Shown here in pieces: positions 42,519 through 50,619 of a stretch of DNA of 64,000 nucleotides. The DNA is from Paenibacillus cremeus (GTDB lineage: Bacteria > Bacillota > Bacilli > Paenibacillales > NBRC-103111). The notes under the pieces were generated by a model. That model saw nothing but the letters and a program-made list of their open reading frames with translations, did no database searches and was not told the DNA's origin. The DNA lies in contig NZ_VNJI01000040.1 of NCBI RefSeq assembly GCF_007786445.1, positions 1-64,000 on the forward strand. The letters run 5' to 3'. The number at the start of each line of letters is the position of its first letter. The first letter of the stretch is position 1. A program made the position numbers and the translations under genes.

Positions 42519-43199
42519 ATGTGTGACCGATATTCGTTATCCGTGGAGCTGTCAGAGCTGACCGATTATTTTCAAATCGCCAGTGTCCGGTCGGCGTATC
42601 AGCCGAGGTACAATATTGCACCGACGCAGTCCGTGGCTGCGATCGTGAACGTAGAGGGGGAGCGGCGGTTGGAGTCGTTCCGCTGGGGGCTGATGCCGTT
42701 CTGGGCCAAAGATGCGGTGAATGCTGACAGTGAGTCAGTGATGGAGAAGAGGGCCTATCGCCGGATGTTCAGCAAGCAGCGCTGCATCATCCCTTGCAAC
42801 GGGTTTTATATGTGGAGGCACGAGGGCAAGGTGAGCCAGCCGGTGAGGATCGTGCTTAAGGATCAAGGCGTGTTCGGGATGGCGGGCTTATATGACATCT
42901 GGCAAACCCCCAGCGGGAATGAAATTCGCACCTGCACCCTCATGACGACGCGCTCCAATCGGCTGATTTACGACTATGCTCCGGCAATGCCAGCGATATT
43001 GCGGGAGGAGGAGATGGCTTCTTGGCTCGATCCCGCGCGCAATAAGGAGCCGGACTACCTGCAAACACTGCTGAAGCCCTACCATCCCGAGCGGATGCGG
43101 GCTTATCCGGTGACCCCAAGACTGAGCGACTTGTCGCTTGAGTCGGAGGAGTGCTTCGATGAGGCATCGCTTCCCGCCAAATATGCTTTGTTGAAGTAA
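42519..43199 (+). CDS. SRAP-family protein (YedK/HMCES-like), atypical active site
   Basis: A 226-residue SRAP domain protein. Cys2, which forms the DNA-protein crosslink at abasic sites after Met removal, is present (MCDRYS), as is the conserved Asn (N68 in NADSES). The position of the catalytic Glu in the usual GFYEW reads GFYMW (M98), and the HDRMP motif that supplies the catalytic His reads APAMP (154-158, His replaced by Ala). PRYNIAPTQ and RWGLMPFWAKD are normal. Family members shield abasic sites in single-stranded DNA. This one may bind without the usual reversal chemistry, or belong to a divergent subclade. GAGGTG precedes ATG 42519. Confidence 0.85.
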   Translation: MCDRYSLSVELSELTDYFQIASVRSAYQPRYNIAPTQSVAAIVNVEGERRLESFRWGLMPFWAKDAVNADSESVMEKRAYRRMFSKQRCIIPCNGFYMWRHEGKVSQPVRIVLKDQGVFGMAGLYDIWQTPSGNEIRTCTLMTTRSNRLIYDYAPAMPAILREEEMASWLDPARNKEPDYLQTLLKPYHPERMRAYPVTPRLSDLSLESEECFDEASLPAKYALLK

Positions 43200-43210
43200 G
43201 GTGCGTTACT

Positions 43211-43250
43211 GCCCGTTTGACTTTATGAGTCGAGCGGGCTTATTTTTGTG
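43211..43250 (+). terminator. Terminator of the SRAP gene
   Basis: GCCCG and GACT pair with AGTC and CGGGC around a short loop, followed by TTATTTTTG. It lies about 12 bases after the SRAP stop codon. Confidence 0.7.
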
Positions 43251-43356
43251 TAGCTAATCATTTCGATGATTGGATTTAGATACTTATACCCGATTTTTCC
43301 CTTGCTGTGAGCAACGGTTGTAAAGTATCGTAAGTAGGAAGTATGGGAGAGGATGG

Positions 43357-44826
43357 ATGACAATGGTATTTCCGTTGGAAGAAGCCACAATTGCAGAGCT
43401 GCAGGAAGCGATGGAATCCGGTAGGCTGACAGCTGCAGCGTTGGTGAAGAGCTGTATTGCAAGAATTGCAGCGTATGACAAGCAAGGCCCGAAGCTGAAC
43501 TCGGTGCTGGAGCTCAATCCGGATGCGGTGGCGATTGCTGAAGCATTGGATCACGAGCGGAAACGCCAGGGTGCAAGAGGGCCGCTACATGGCATTCCGG
43601 TTCTTTTGAAGGACAATATTGATACAGGGGATAAAATGCACACCAGTGCAGGCTCCATCGCCCTCGCGGAGCATTATGCGGCGCAAGATGCTTTTCTGGC
43701 TGCACGCTTGAGAGAGGCTGGGGCTGTCCTGCTTGGGAAGCTCAATATGACGGAGTGGGCGAACTACATGACCGTGGGCATGCCGGGAGGGTACAGCTCG
43801 CGCGGCGGGCAAGTGCTGAATCCGTACAGCCCTGGTCAATTCCCTACCGGCGGCTCAAGCGCGGGGTCGGGTGTGGCGGTTGCCGCAGGCTTTGCGCCGG
43901 TGGCGGTGGGGACTGAGACGTCGGGCTCCATTCTTAGCCCGGCCGTCAACAATTCGGTCGTCGGAATTAAGCCGACGCTCGGGCTGATCAGCCGCTTCGG
44001 TGTCATCCCGCTTGCGCACAGCCAAGACACGGCAGGGCCTCTGGCTCGTACCGTAGCAGATGCTGCTTATTTACTGAACGGGATGACGGGCTTTGATCCG
44101 GCCGATTCGGTGACGGGTGCTTCGATTGGACGGGTACCGGACAATTATGCTGCGTTTTTGGACAGGGATGGGCTTCGAGGTGCACGAATTGGTGTACCGC
44201 GTAAGGTTTATCATGACAAGCTTACCGAGGAGGAAAAGGAGCTGTTCGAGCAGCTTCTTGGACGGATGCGTGAGGCGGGAGCCGTAATTGTCGATCAGGT
44301 AGATATTCCATCGGCAGAAGCGCTGGCTGATTTGCAATCCTCGGTGTTCCGTCATGAGTTCAAGGCGGATCTCAATGCGTATCTGGGAAAGCTTGCTCCA
44401 CACTTGCCTGTCCATTCGCTGAGAGAGCTCATTGTTTACAATGCTAAGCATTTTGAGAAAACGCTAAAATATGGCCAAGTTCATCTGATGGCCGCAGAGG
44501 AAACTTCAGGGACTTTAACGGAAGCACAGTATTTGGAGGATCGGATGAGGGATTTGCGTCTATCCAGAGAAGAGGGGATTGACTTCGTGCTGGCGGAGCA
44601 TCGTCTGGACGCACTGCTATTCCCGACGACGACAGGTGCTGCCATTGCTGCCAAGGCAGGGTATCCGTCTGTCGCTGTACCAGGGGGATACACGTCGTCG
44701 GACGGTAAGCCGTTTGGCATCTGCTTTACCGGTTCCGCGTACAGTGAGCCGACACTGATTAAGCTGGCATACGCGTTTGAACAGGCTGGCGAGCCGCTGC
44801 GCGTGCCGCCGATATTGGAGCGGTAG
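43357..44826 (+). CDS. Amidase (amidase signature family)
   Basis: A 489-residue amidase with the complete Ser-Ser-Lys triad: Lys in PVLLKDNIDT (about residue 87), the first Ser in the GGSSAGSG loop (about 165) and the nucleophile in GTETSGSI (about 189). Length is typical of secondary amidases. Substrate cannot be inferred, and it is not GatA because GatC/GatB are not adjacent. GGGAGAGG lies five bases before ATG 43357; ATG 43363 is an alternative. A pair of imperfect GC-rich repeats follows its stop. Confidence 0.88.
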   Translation: MTMVFPLEEATIAELQEAMESGRLTAAALVKSCIARIAAYDKQGPKLNSVLELNPDAVAIAEALDHERKRQGARGPLHGIPVLLKDNIDTGDKMHTSAGSIALAEHYAAQDAFLAARLREAGAVLLGKLNMTEWANYMTVGMPGGYSSRGGQVLNPYSPGQFPTGGSSAGSGVAVAAGFAPVAVGTETSGSILSPAVNNSVVGIKPTLGLISRFGVIPLAHSQDTAGPLARTVADAAYLLNGMTGFDPADSVTGASIGRVPDNYAAFLDRDGLRGARIGVPRKVYHDKLTEEEKELFEQLLGRMREAGAVIVDQVDIPSAEALADLQSSVFRHEFKADLNAYLGKLAPHLPVHSLRELIVYNAKHFEKTLKYGQVHLMAAEETSGTLTEAQYLEDRMRDLRLSREEGIDFVLAEHRLDALLFPTTTGAAIAAKAGYPSVAVPGGYTSSDGKPFGICFTGSAYSEPTLIKLAYAFEQAGEPLRVPPILER

Positions 44827-44836
44827 GACCGAGTAA

Positions 44837-44916
44837 GTGCGGGAAGTTTCCCGCACATGCCGCCCACGCAAGCGGGATTGAGCCGAAAAAGCGGGAAAAG
44901 TCCCTCACATGCCGCC
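44837..44916. repeat. Pair of imperfect GC-rich repeats
   Basis: GCGGGAA ... ACATGCCGCC occurs at 44839-44864 and again at 44891-44916, with a 52-base period. The first copy contains the perfect hairpin GTGCGGGAA/TTCCCGCAC (44837-44856); the second is degenerate. It lies between the amidase stop and a terminator shared with the convergent aldo-keto reductase, and may be a copy of an interspersed genomic repeat. Confidence 0.55.
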
Positions 44917-44949
44917 TGAGCACGGCGTTCAGCAGCGCCAACGCAAATT

Positions 44950-44993
44950 AAAGAACCTCAATTCCCATATCCATGGGAGTTGAGGTTCTTTCC
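44950..44993. terminator. Bidirectional terminator
   Basis: A 19-pair stem, AAAGAACCTCAA... (44950-44968) with its complement (44973-44991), allowing one wobble. It ends the minus-strand aldo-keto reductase gene at 44998 and probably also the amidase transcript. Confidence 0.82.
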
Positions 44994-44997
44994 ACGC

Positions 44998-45939
44998 TTA
45001 CGCGCTTAAAATCTGCTCGATCCGCTCCAGTACATCGGTGCTGAGCACGATGCCGGAGGCGGCGCAGTTTTCGACTACCTGCTGTGGACGACTCGCACCC
45101 ACGAGGGCGCTTGCGATGTTGTCCTGGCGAAGGATCCAGGCCAGCGCCAGCTGCGACACCTGAATGCCGAGCTCATCGGCGATGCCGATCAGCTGCTCCA
45201 CCTTGAGCAGCTTGCTCTCGCTCAGCTGAGTCTCGCCCCAATCCTTGCTGGCCGCGCGGCTCTCGGCAGGGATGGCTTGTCCCCGGCGGTATTTGCCGGT
45301 CAGCAGTCCTTGAGCCAGTGGGGAGAAGACGACTTGGCCGATGCCTTTTTCGATACCGGTTGGAATGACGTCCTTCTCAATATAGCGGTTAAACATGTTA
45401 TATACCGGCTGGTTGACCACGATCTTGTCCAGCAGGTAACGGTCGGCGATGCCCAGCGCATCGACCATTTGTGCCGCTGTCCACTCACTGACTCCGACAT
45501 ACAGCGCTTTGCCCTGTGTCACCAGGTCGTCGATCGCACGAAGCGTTTCCTCGAGCGGTGTCTCCGGATCGTAGCGGTGGCAGTAGTAAATGTCCACATA
45601 GTCTGTTTGCAGCCGCTTCAAGCTGGCGTGGCATTGCTCGATCACATGCTTGCGGGATAGCCCGCGATCGTTCGGCCCGTCACCCATTGGCCAGAATACT
45701 TTGGTGGCCAGCACGTACGAGTCCCGTGGGTAGGCCTTCAGCACCTCACCCATGAGTACTTCGGCGGCGCCGCGCTCGTACACATTCGCCGTATCAAAAA
45801 AGTTCACACCCAAATCATAAGCCTGCTCAATGGAGCGGATCGCGTTGTCATTTTCCACATAGCCGCCATAGGTCATCCAGCTGCCAAGGCTGATTTCACT
45901 GACCTTGAGTCCTGTTCTTCCTAATTTCCGGTATTTCAT
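44998..45939 (-). CDS. Aldo/keto reductase (Kv-beta/YhdN-like)
   Basis: A 313-residue NADPH-dependent aldo/keto reductase. The catalytic tetrad is visible: Asp and Tyr in NFFDTANVYERG (about residue 45), Lys in LATKVFW (about 78) and His in YYCHRYD (about 118). The GLSRKHVIEQCHASLKRL segment fits the potassium-channel-beta-like AKR group. ATG 45939 is chosen because GGAGGG lies nine bases upstream; the frame extends upstream without a signal. It is divergent from the VOC gene, with a promoter and an inverted repeat in the gap. Confidence 0.88.
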   Translation of the reverse strand: MKYRKLGRTGLKVSEISLGSWMTYGGYVENDNAIRSIEQAYDLGVNFFDTANVYERGAAEVLMGEVLKAYPRDSYVLATKVFWPMGDGPNDRGLSRKHVIEQCHASLKRLQTDYVDIYYCHRYDPETPLEETLRAIDDLVTQGKALYVGVSEWTAAQMVDALGIADRYLLDKIVVNQPVYNMFNRYIEKDVIPTGIEKGIGQVVFSPLAQGLLTGKYRRGQAIPAESRAASKDWGETQLSESKLLKVEQLIGIADELGIQVSQLALAWILRQDNIASALVGASRPQQVVENCAASGIVLSTDVLERIEQILSA

Positions 45940-45989
45940 CGTATCGTTCCCTCCAGCAATCAAAAATGGTTTCAATATGTACAGGAGCC

Positions 45990-46017
45990 ATTGTATACGA
46001 ATTGAGAAAAGATTCAA
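45990..46017 (-). promoter_or_regulatory. Candidate promoter for the aldo/keto reductase
   Basis: On the minus strand TTGAAT (46017-46012) is followed by a 16-base gap and TACAAT (45995-45990), about 50 bases before ATG 45939. It lies next to the inverted repeat at 46059-46078. Confidence 0.45.
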
Positions 46018-46058
46018 AGTAGTGAAAAATTCGTGCATTAGTTACCCGTTCAGATCTT

Positions 46059-46078
46059 TACTTACCTGGAGGTAAGTA
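46059..46078. promoter_or_regulatory. Perfect inverted repeat, candidate operator
   Basis: TACTTACCT and AGGTAAGTA are perfect 9-base arms with a two-base centre. The site lies between the divergent aldo/keto reductase and VOC genes and about 42 bases upstream of the reductase -35 element. The pattern resembles sites for small winged-helix redox regulators such as HxlR/YodB types, but this link is only suggestive. Confidence 0.5.
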
Positions 46079-46201
46079 GGTTATATTCATTTCAGCACTT
46101 CTAATCAGGCGCTAGATTATATTATGATGGAGTAGTATTGCGAGTTTCCAAACTAAGGAGTCTGTTCGCTTGTCGGACAGATCACAGGAGGCATGCGCGG
46201 G

Positions 46202-46609
46202 ATGATTAAACGGATTGGGCATTTGGCGCTGACAGTTCAGGATATGGAGCGATCCCTGCAGTTTTACTGCGGCGTGCTGGGATTTAAACAGGCTTTTGAG
46301 CTGCATAATGATAAAGACGAGCCATGGATCGTATATATTAAAGTGTGCGACGGCCAATTTATCGAGCTCTTCTATGGGGGCGAAAATAAGCCGGAGCCTG
46401 TGACGAAACCGATTGGCTTCAACCATCTTTGCCTGGAAGTAGACGATATCCATGAAATCGCGGCACATTTGAAAGCCCAAGGAATCACGCTCGATGTAGA
46501 GCCGAAAAAAGGAAAAGACGGCAACGATCAATGCTGGGCCAAAGACCCGGACGGGAACCGCATCGAGTTTATGCAGATGAACCCGGGATCACCACAGATG
46601 AGAAGCTAA
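46202..46609 (+). CDS. VOC-family (glyoxalase-like) metalloprotein
   Basis: A 135-residue VOC protein. The first half-repeat begins IGHLALTVQDMERSLQFYCGVLGF (the first His is a metal-ligand position), the second with GFNHLCLEVDDIHEIAAHL, and FIELFYGG and DPDGNRIEFMQ supply the Glu positions. Its size matches lactoylglutathione-lyase-like proteins, but GloA cannot be distinguished from other VOC dioxygenases or resistance proteins. ATG 46202 is preferred to 46193, because the ACAGGAGG signal ends just before 46193. A NUDIX gene follows closely. Confidence 0.82.
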   Translation: MIKRIGHLALTVQDMERSLQFYCGVLGFKQAFELHNDKDEPWIVYIKVCDGQFIELFYGGENKPEPVTKPIGFNHLCLEVDDIHEIAAHLKAQGITLDVEPKKGKDGNDQCWAKDPDGNRIEFMQMNPGSPQMRS

Positions 46610-46627
46610 TAGAAAGAAGGATGCACG

Positions 46628-47197
46628 GTGGCGGCAAAATTTTGCATGGAATGCGGGCAACCGCTGGAATTACGCGATTTTCTGGGAACGGAACGCCTTG
46701 CATGTACTGGGGAAGGTTGTAAGTTCGTGCATTGGGGAAACTATAGTATCGGAGTCGGCGCATTAGTGCTGCGCGATGAAAAGGTGCTGCTAGTGCGCAG
46801 AGCGATCGAGCCCGGAAAAGGCAACTGGACGAATCCCGGCGGCTACATCGAGCAGCATGAGCCGATCGAAGAAACGATTGTGCGCGAAGTGTATGAGGAA
46901 AGCGGCGTACGGGCGAAGGTCAGAGAGATCGTCGCTGTGCGCGACCAACCGCGAGACATACATAACGTTTATATCGCTTTTGCGATGGAATACCAAGAAG
47001 GCGACCCCGTTCCGGACGGTGTTGAATCGGACGGCGCGGGCTTTTTCAGCCTGGAGGAAATGAAAGAGATGAAGGTCGCCGGCTTTACCCAGTGGCTGGT
47101 TAATATTGCCTTGAACCAAACAGGGGCCGGCCTGAAGGCCGATAAGTCGCCGATCGTACCGGTGAATGGACACGGATTTTCGATCCTCAACGATTAA
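46628..47197 (+). CDS. NUDIX hydrolase with N-terminal zinc ribbon
   Basis: A 189-residue NUDIX hydrolase. An N-terminal zinc ribbon (CMECGQPL and CTGEGCKFVHWGNY) precedes the NUDIX domain, whose box is GGYIEQHEPIEETIVREVYE followed by ESGV (about residues 69-92). The zinc ribbon and HWGNY strand recall NudC/NADH pyrophosphatase-like and ADP-ribose-hydrolysing proteins. The start is GTG 46628 with GAAAGAAGGA upstream, 18 bases after the VOC stop, so the two genes are likely cotranscribed. Confidence 0.85.
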   Translation: MAAKFCMECGQPLELRDFLGTERLACTGEGCKFVHWGNYSIGVGALVLRDEKVLLVRRAIEPGKGNWTNPGGYIEQHEPIEETIVREVYEESGVRAKVREIVAVRDQPRDIHNVYIAFAMEYQEGDPVPDGVESDGAGFFSLEEMKEMKVAGFTQWLVNIALNQTGAGLKADKSPIVPVNGHGFSILND

Positions 47198-47232
47198 TCA
47201 TCAGACCATCAGCTAAAAGGAGGCAGTTCCAC

Positions 47233-48111
47233 ATGCTTAAGCGAACTATGGGCAACCTTGGTTATGAAAGCTCCGTCGTCATGTTTGGCGCCGCGAGTCT
47301 CGGGAAAGTGACGCAGGAGGAAGCGGACCAATCGATTACGTTTGCCCTTCAGCATGGTGTCAATCATTTTGATACGGCGGCTAGCTACGGCGATGCCGAA
47401 GTGCGGATGGGCCCGCTTATGAGCAAGCACCGGGACCAAATCTTCCTCGCAACCAAGACCGGCGAGCGGACCAAGGAGAAGGCGAAGGAGCAAATTTATC
47501 GCTCCCTGGAGCGTCTGCAGGTCGATAACGTCGATCTGCTGCAGCTGCACGCCATCGGCGATTTGACGGAGCTGGATAAAGCGCTGGGTAAAGGCGGGGC
47601 GATTGAAGCCGCGATCGAAGCGAAGGAAGAGGGCATTATCAAAGCGATTGGCATCACCGGCCATGGCCATCTTGCACCAAGCACGCATCTGGAGGCGCTT
47701 CGCCGCTATCCGTTCGAAACCGTGCTGACGCCGCTCAACTACCGGCTGTACTCTATGCCGGAGTACCGGGAAGCATTCGATGCGCTGCAGGAAGAAACGA
47801 TGAAACGCAATGTTCCGCTGCGCGTCATCAAAGCGATTGCCAAAGCGCCTTGGGGTCAAGATCAGCAAAGAACCTATGCGACTTGGTATGAGCCGTTCGA
47901 TGAGCAGCAGTTGATCGACGCCTGTGTGCAATTTGTGCTCTCCTTCGAAGGCGTCTGTGGGTTTGCCACCGCCGGAGACATTCATCTGTTCCCGAAAATT
48001 GTGGATGCGGTGAACCGCTATGAGCCTGGGAAGCGAGCGGAGGCGGAGCAGGTGCTGGCGCAAGTTGCGCGGTATGAGAGCCCGTTCGGTGCCCCGACTT
48101 CAATAGCTTAA
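47233..48111 (+). CDS. Aldo/keto reductase (short form)
   Basis: A 292-residue aldo/keto reductase with Asp/Tyr in HFDTAASYGDAE (about residue 50), Lys in LATKTGER (about 76) and His in LLQLHAIGD (about 108). It lacks the long C-terminal loops of the larger family members. AAAGGAGG precedes ATG 47233, 35 bases after the NUDIX stop, so VOC, NUDIX and AKR may form one operon; a detoxification role is plausible but inferred. It differs from the other AKR at 44998. Confidence 0.85.
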   Translation: MLKRTMGNLGYESSVVMFGAASLGKVTQEEADQSITFALQHGVNHFDTAASYGDAEVRMGPLMSKHRDQIFLATKTGERTKEKAKEQIYRSLERLQVDNVDLLQLHAIGDLTELDKALGKGGAIEAAIEAKEEGIIKAIGITGHGHLAPSTHLEALRRYPFETVLTPLNYRLYSMPEYREAFDALQEETMKRNVPLRVIKAIAKAPWGQDQQRTYATWYEPFDEQQLIDACVQFVLSFEGVCGFATAGDIHLFPKIVDAVNRYEPGKRAEAEQVLAQVARYESPFGAPTSIA

Positions 48112-48115
48112 ACAT

Positions 48116-48167
48116 AAAAACCTTGAGGCGATCAGCAATGGCTGACGATTCGCTTCAAGGTTTTTTC
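48116..48167 (+). terminator. Terminator of the VOC-NUDIX-AKR operon
   Basis: AAAAACCTTGAGGCGA pairs with TCGCTTCAAGGTTTTT around an inner TCAG/CTGA stem, ending in TTTTTT. It starts four bases after the AKR stop. Confidence 0.85.
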
Positions 48168-48176
48168 AACAATGAA

Positions 48177-48215
48177 ATTAATTAACAACGTAAATGATCT
48201 ACTTCATTAATTAAC
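48177..48215. repeat. Direct repeat of ATTAATTAAC near xerS
   Basis: Two 10-base copies of ATTAATTAAC (48177-48186 and 48206-48215) lie 29 bases apart at the 3' end of the recombinase gene, the second covering its stop. Spacing is close to the length of a Xer core site, but arms are direct rather than inverted, so any link to recombination is speculative. Confidence 0.35.
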
Positions 48216-49296
48216 TGCTTTCTTTAATACGATCAATCGCTTCCGCCATCGTTTTATCGGTTAAGTGCGCATAAATTTGCGTTGTTTCGGGGGAAGCGTG
48301 ACCGAGCTGCTCCTGCGTTTTATACAGGTCATTGCGCAAATAATAGTCCGTAGCAAACGAATGCCGCAGCTTATGGACGGATAAATACGGCTTGCCGAAC
48401 CGTTTGGCATACTTCATCACCATTTCTTGAATCGCCCGCTTGGTCATCCGCTCGCCTTCTTTCTTGCCATTGGCGATGGCTAGGAAGAGGGCTTTTTCCC
48501 GCTTCACCGGCTTGTACTGCAGACCGCGCAGCTCGATATACAGGGACAGCTCGTCAATCGCTTCCTGCCGGAAATAGACGGGGGTTTTGAACGTATCGTC
48601 ATTTTTACCCTTGCGGTACACGTAGGCCAGCTTCTTTTTGAGATCGATATCGTCCAGGTTCAGGTTGACAACCTCAGACACGCGCAAGCCGGAATTCAGA
48701 ATCAGGCTGACGATACAAGCGTCCCGTGTCTTATTCAGCTCGTGTGAATACAGCGCTTGTTTGTTCTTGGCGACATCGACGGGATAGCCGGTTTTAATAT
48801 AGTCGATGAATTCGTCAATTTCAAACTCCTGCAGCAGCTTGCCCTCCAGCTTCGCGGCGGTGTCCTTCGGCTTGTGCGTCCGCTTGATTTCCACCTTGGC
48901 CATGACATTTCGTTTCAGCAGCGGATAAAAATTTTCGTCCTCCGCGATTTGGCTCAAATAGTGGAATAACGAACGAAGCGAGGACAGCTTGCGGGAAATG
49001 GTTGTTTTCGTGTTCGCTTGTTCTTTGCGGGTGGCCAGGAACATTTTGAAATTATCGATGCTTTCCATGTGCAGTCTTTCGAGATCCACAATCGGGATGT
49101 CCTTGATCACCGGTGCGGTTGTGAGCCCTTCGGCAATCAGCCAGGAAAGAAACGCTTCATAGTCTCGAACATACTCCAGCAAGGAGGAGGGAGACAGGTC
49201 CGGCAGCTTATAGTTAATAAATTTCTCCACATACCAGGGCATCGCAGGCAGCTTCTTTTCCAGCTCGGTGCGGTCCTTGACTTTAATGACATTCAT
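48211..49296 (-). CDS. xerS: Site-specific tyrosine recombinase XerS
   Basis: A 361-residue tyrosine recombinase. The N-terminal SAM-like domain (about 15-140) begins MPWYVEKFINYKLPDLSPSSLLEYVRDY, typical of XerS. The catalytic residues are Arg in NSGLRVSEVVNL, Lys in a following loop, the HKLRHSFAT box, His in LGHASPETT and the nucleophile in QIYAHLTDK. XerS is the single-recombinase chromosome dimer resolution enzyme of some Firmicutes. ATG 49296 follows AGAGGTGA by eight bases; the upstream extension lacks a signal. No clear dif site is visible beside it, and no integrase module surrounds it, so a phage origin is unlikely. Confidence 0.88.
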   Translation of the reverse strand: MNVIKVKDRTELEKKLPAMPWYVEKFINYKLPDLSPSSLLEYVRDYEAFLSWLIAEGLTTAPVIKDIPIVDLERLHMESIDNFKMFLATRKEQANTKTTISRKLSSLRSLFHYLSQIAEDENFYPLLKRNVMAKVEIKRTHKPKDTAAKLEGKLLQEFEIDEFIDYIKTGYPVDVAKNKQALYSHELNKTRDACIVSLILNSGLRVSEVVNLNLDDIDLKKKLAYVYRKGKNDDTFKTPVYFRQEAIDELSLYIELRGLQYKPVKREKALFLAIANGKKEGERMTKRAIQEMVMKYAKRFGKPYLSVHKLRHSFATDYYLRNDLYKTQEQLGHASPETTQIYAHLTDKTMAEAIDRIKESS

Positions 49297-49455
49297 GGCT
49301 TCAATCACCTCTTCTGTCCATAGCATACCATGTTTTGGCATCGGTTTCGAACACATTCAGCACATTAAATCTACAGCAACTCCGCTGTCGCCGTACCCAA
49401 TGAGGGGCAACTTTTCTATGCTAAGAAAGAAGTCTATTGCAGAGGGATGGATGGC

Positions 49456-50232
49456 ATGTACGAAAAAATGAAGCTGCTGGCCAAATGGAGGCTGCACCGG
49501 TTTTATTCGAAGCATTCTGGCATTGCTGCTTATTTGCCTCCGACAACGATGCTGAACGTGAAAACGTTGACCCGCTATTTGAATGACTACGGGACCGTAT
49601 ACGTCAAAGCAAGCACGCAGCATCAGGGGAGAGGCGTTGTCAAGGTATGGCAGGCGGATGAGGGCTATCGCTTCGTTCGGGTACGCGGGAAGATCAATAA
49701 GGCCGCGACGGTGCAGGAGCTGGTACAGCGAATAAAAAGCGGCAATCCCAAGCAGACGTTTATCGTGCAAAGAGCCATTGATCTGGCCAAGGTGAAGGGA
49801 AAAGTCTTCGATATCCGGGTCATGATGATGCGCGACGGCGAGCGGAAGTGGCAGTACGGAGGCATGGTGGCGAAGGTGGCCGGGCAGGGAAGCGTCGTTT
49901 CCAATGTTCAGCAGGGCCGCGGATACGTAATGTCGGTCGATCAAGCGCTGCGCCAGTCACTTAACTACGATGAGGAACAGATTGAGCGCGTGAAAAAAGA
50001 GCTCATCTCGCTAAGCCGAACGATAATGAAGCATTCGAAGTCGTATCCGTTTTTCTCTTTCCAATGCGGGATCGATTTGGCTGTCGATACGAATGGAAAA
50101 GTGTGGATCATCGAAGTCAATCTTCACAATCCGGCACACTCACTGTTCAAAAAGCTGAAGAACAAAACCTTTTACAGACGCATTGGGCGATTGTATTGGG
50201 CATATCGGAAAAAGCATAAAAAAATCATATGA
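49456..50232 (+). CDS. YheC/YheD-family ATP-grasp protein (spore coat associated)
   Basis: A 258-residue protein of the YheC/YheD ATP-grasp family. Signatures are FYSKHSGIAAYLPPTTMLN, GTVYVKASTQHQGRGVVKV (nucleotide-binding Lys), VQRAIDLAKVKGKVFDIRVMM and IIEVNLHNPAHS (metal-ligand Asn). In Bacillus these proteins are found on or in the spore and their substrates are unknown. ATG 49456 sits ten bases after GAGGG; ATG 49447 is too close to that signal. It is a single-gene unit with a perfect terminator downstream. Confidence 0.83.
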   Translation: MYEKMKLLAKWRLHRFYSKHSGIAAYLPPTTMLNVKTLTRYLNDYGTVYVKASTQHQGRGVVKVWQADEGYRFVRVRGKINKAATVQELVQRIKSGNPKQTFIVQRAIDLAKVKGKVFDIRVMMMRDGERKWQYGGMVAKVAGQGSVVSNVQQGRGYVMSVDQALRQSLNYDEEQIERVKKELISLSRTIMKHSKSYPFFSFQCGIDLAVDTNGKVWIIEVNLHNPAHSLFKKLKNKTFYRRIGRLYWAYRKKHKKII

Positions 50233-50244
50233 TGAGTTACGCAA

Positions 50245-50285
50245 AACAAGGTTACATAACAAATGTTATGTAACCTTGTTTTTAT
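50245..50285 (+). terminator. Perfect 17-bp terminator
   Basis: AACAAGGTTACATAACA (50245-50261) pairs perfectly with TGTTATGTAACCTTGTT (50264-50280), followed by TTTTT. It ends the YheC/YheD-like gene. Confidence 0.88.
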
Positions 50286-50355
50286 CTGTCTCGGCCTGAA
50301 TAGAACCATGGGTAATAAAGTGGTATAATTAAGACATTGTAAAGAGGTGATGCAT

Positions 50356-50613
50356 ATGGTGAAGAAAAATCGACCGCAAGCCGCGAAAACTCCCGCCGCT
50401 CAGGATAAGCCTGCGACGCTGAAGGATCTGCTGAATCCGGATGTGGTGAATCGGCTGAAGGCGCAGTCGGATCAGATGCGTGCGGAGGAGGAGAAGCAGC
50501 GGGCCGAGGCCAGACAAAAGGCGGCGGATGCTCAGAAAGCGGAACAGAAGCGGCGCGAGAACGACTTCGAATATTTGTTGAATAACAGTAAGGATTTTAA
50601 AAAGTATGACTAA
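50356..50613 (+). CDS. Small charged protein, YqkE (DUF3886)-like
   Basis: An 85-residue, highly charged helical protein. It has LKDLLNPDVVNRLKAQ, a long Glu/Lys/Arg/Ala helix typical of a coiled coil (EEEKQRAEARQKAADAQKAE), and ends NDFEYLLNNSKDFKKYD. The order LKD-L-L/M-...-E-coil-F-E-LL-N matches the Bacillus YqkE/DUF3886 family of unknown function. ATG 50356 follows AAAGAGGTGA; an ATG nine bases earlier falls within that region. Confidence 0.72.
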   Translation: MVKKNRPQAAKTPAAQDKPATLKDLLNPDVVNRLKAQSDQMRAEEEKQRAEARQKAADAQKAEQKRRENDFEYLLNNSKDFKKYD

Positions 50614-50619
50614 AGTGGA

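Noticed and set aside
48211..49296. XerS gene as a sign of an integrated phage or genomic island
   Set aside because: The protein has the XerS N-terminus and is flanked by ordinary chromosomal genes; no att repeats, phage genes or composition shift are visible.
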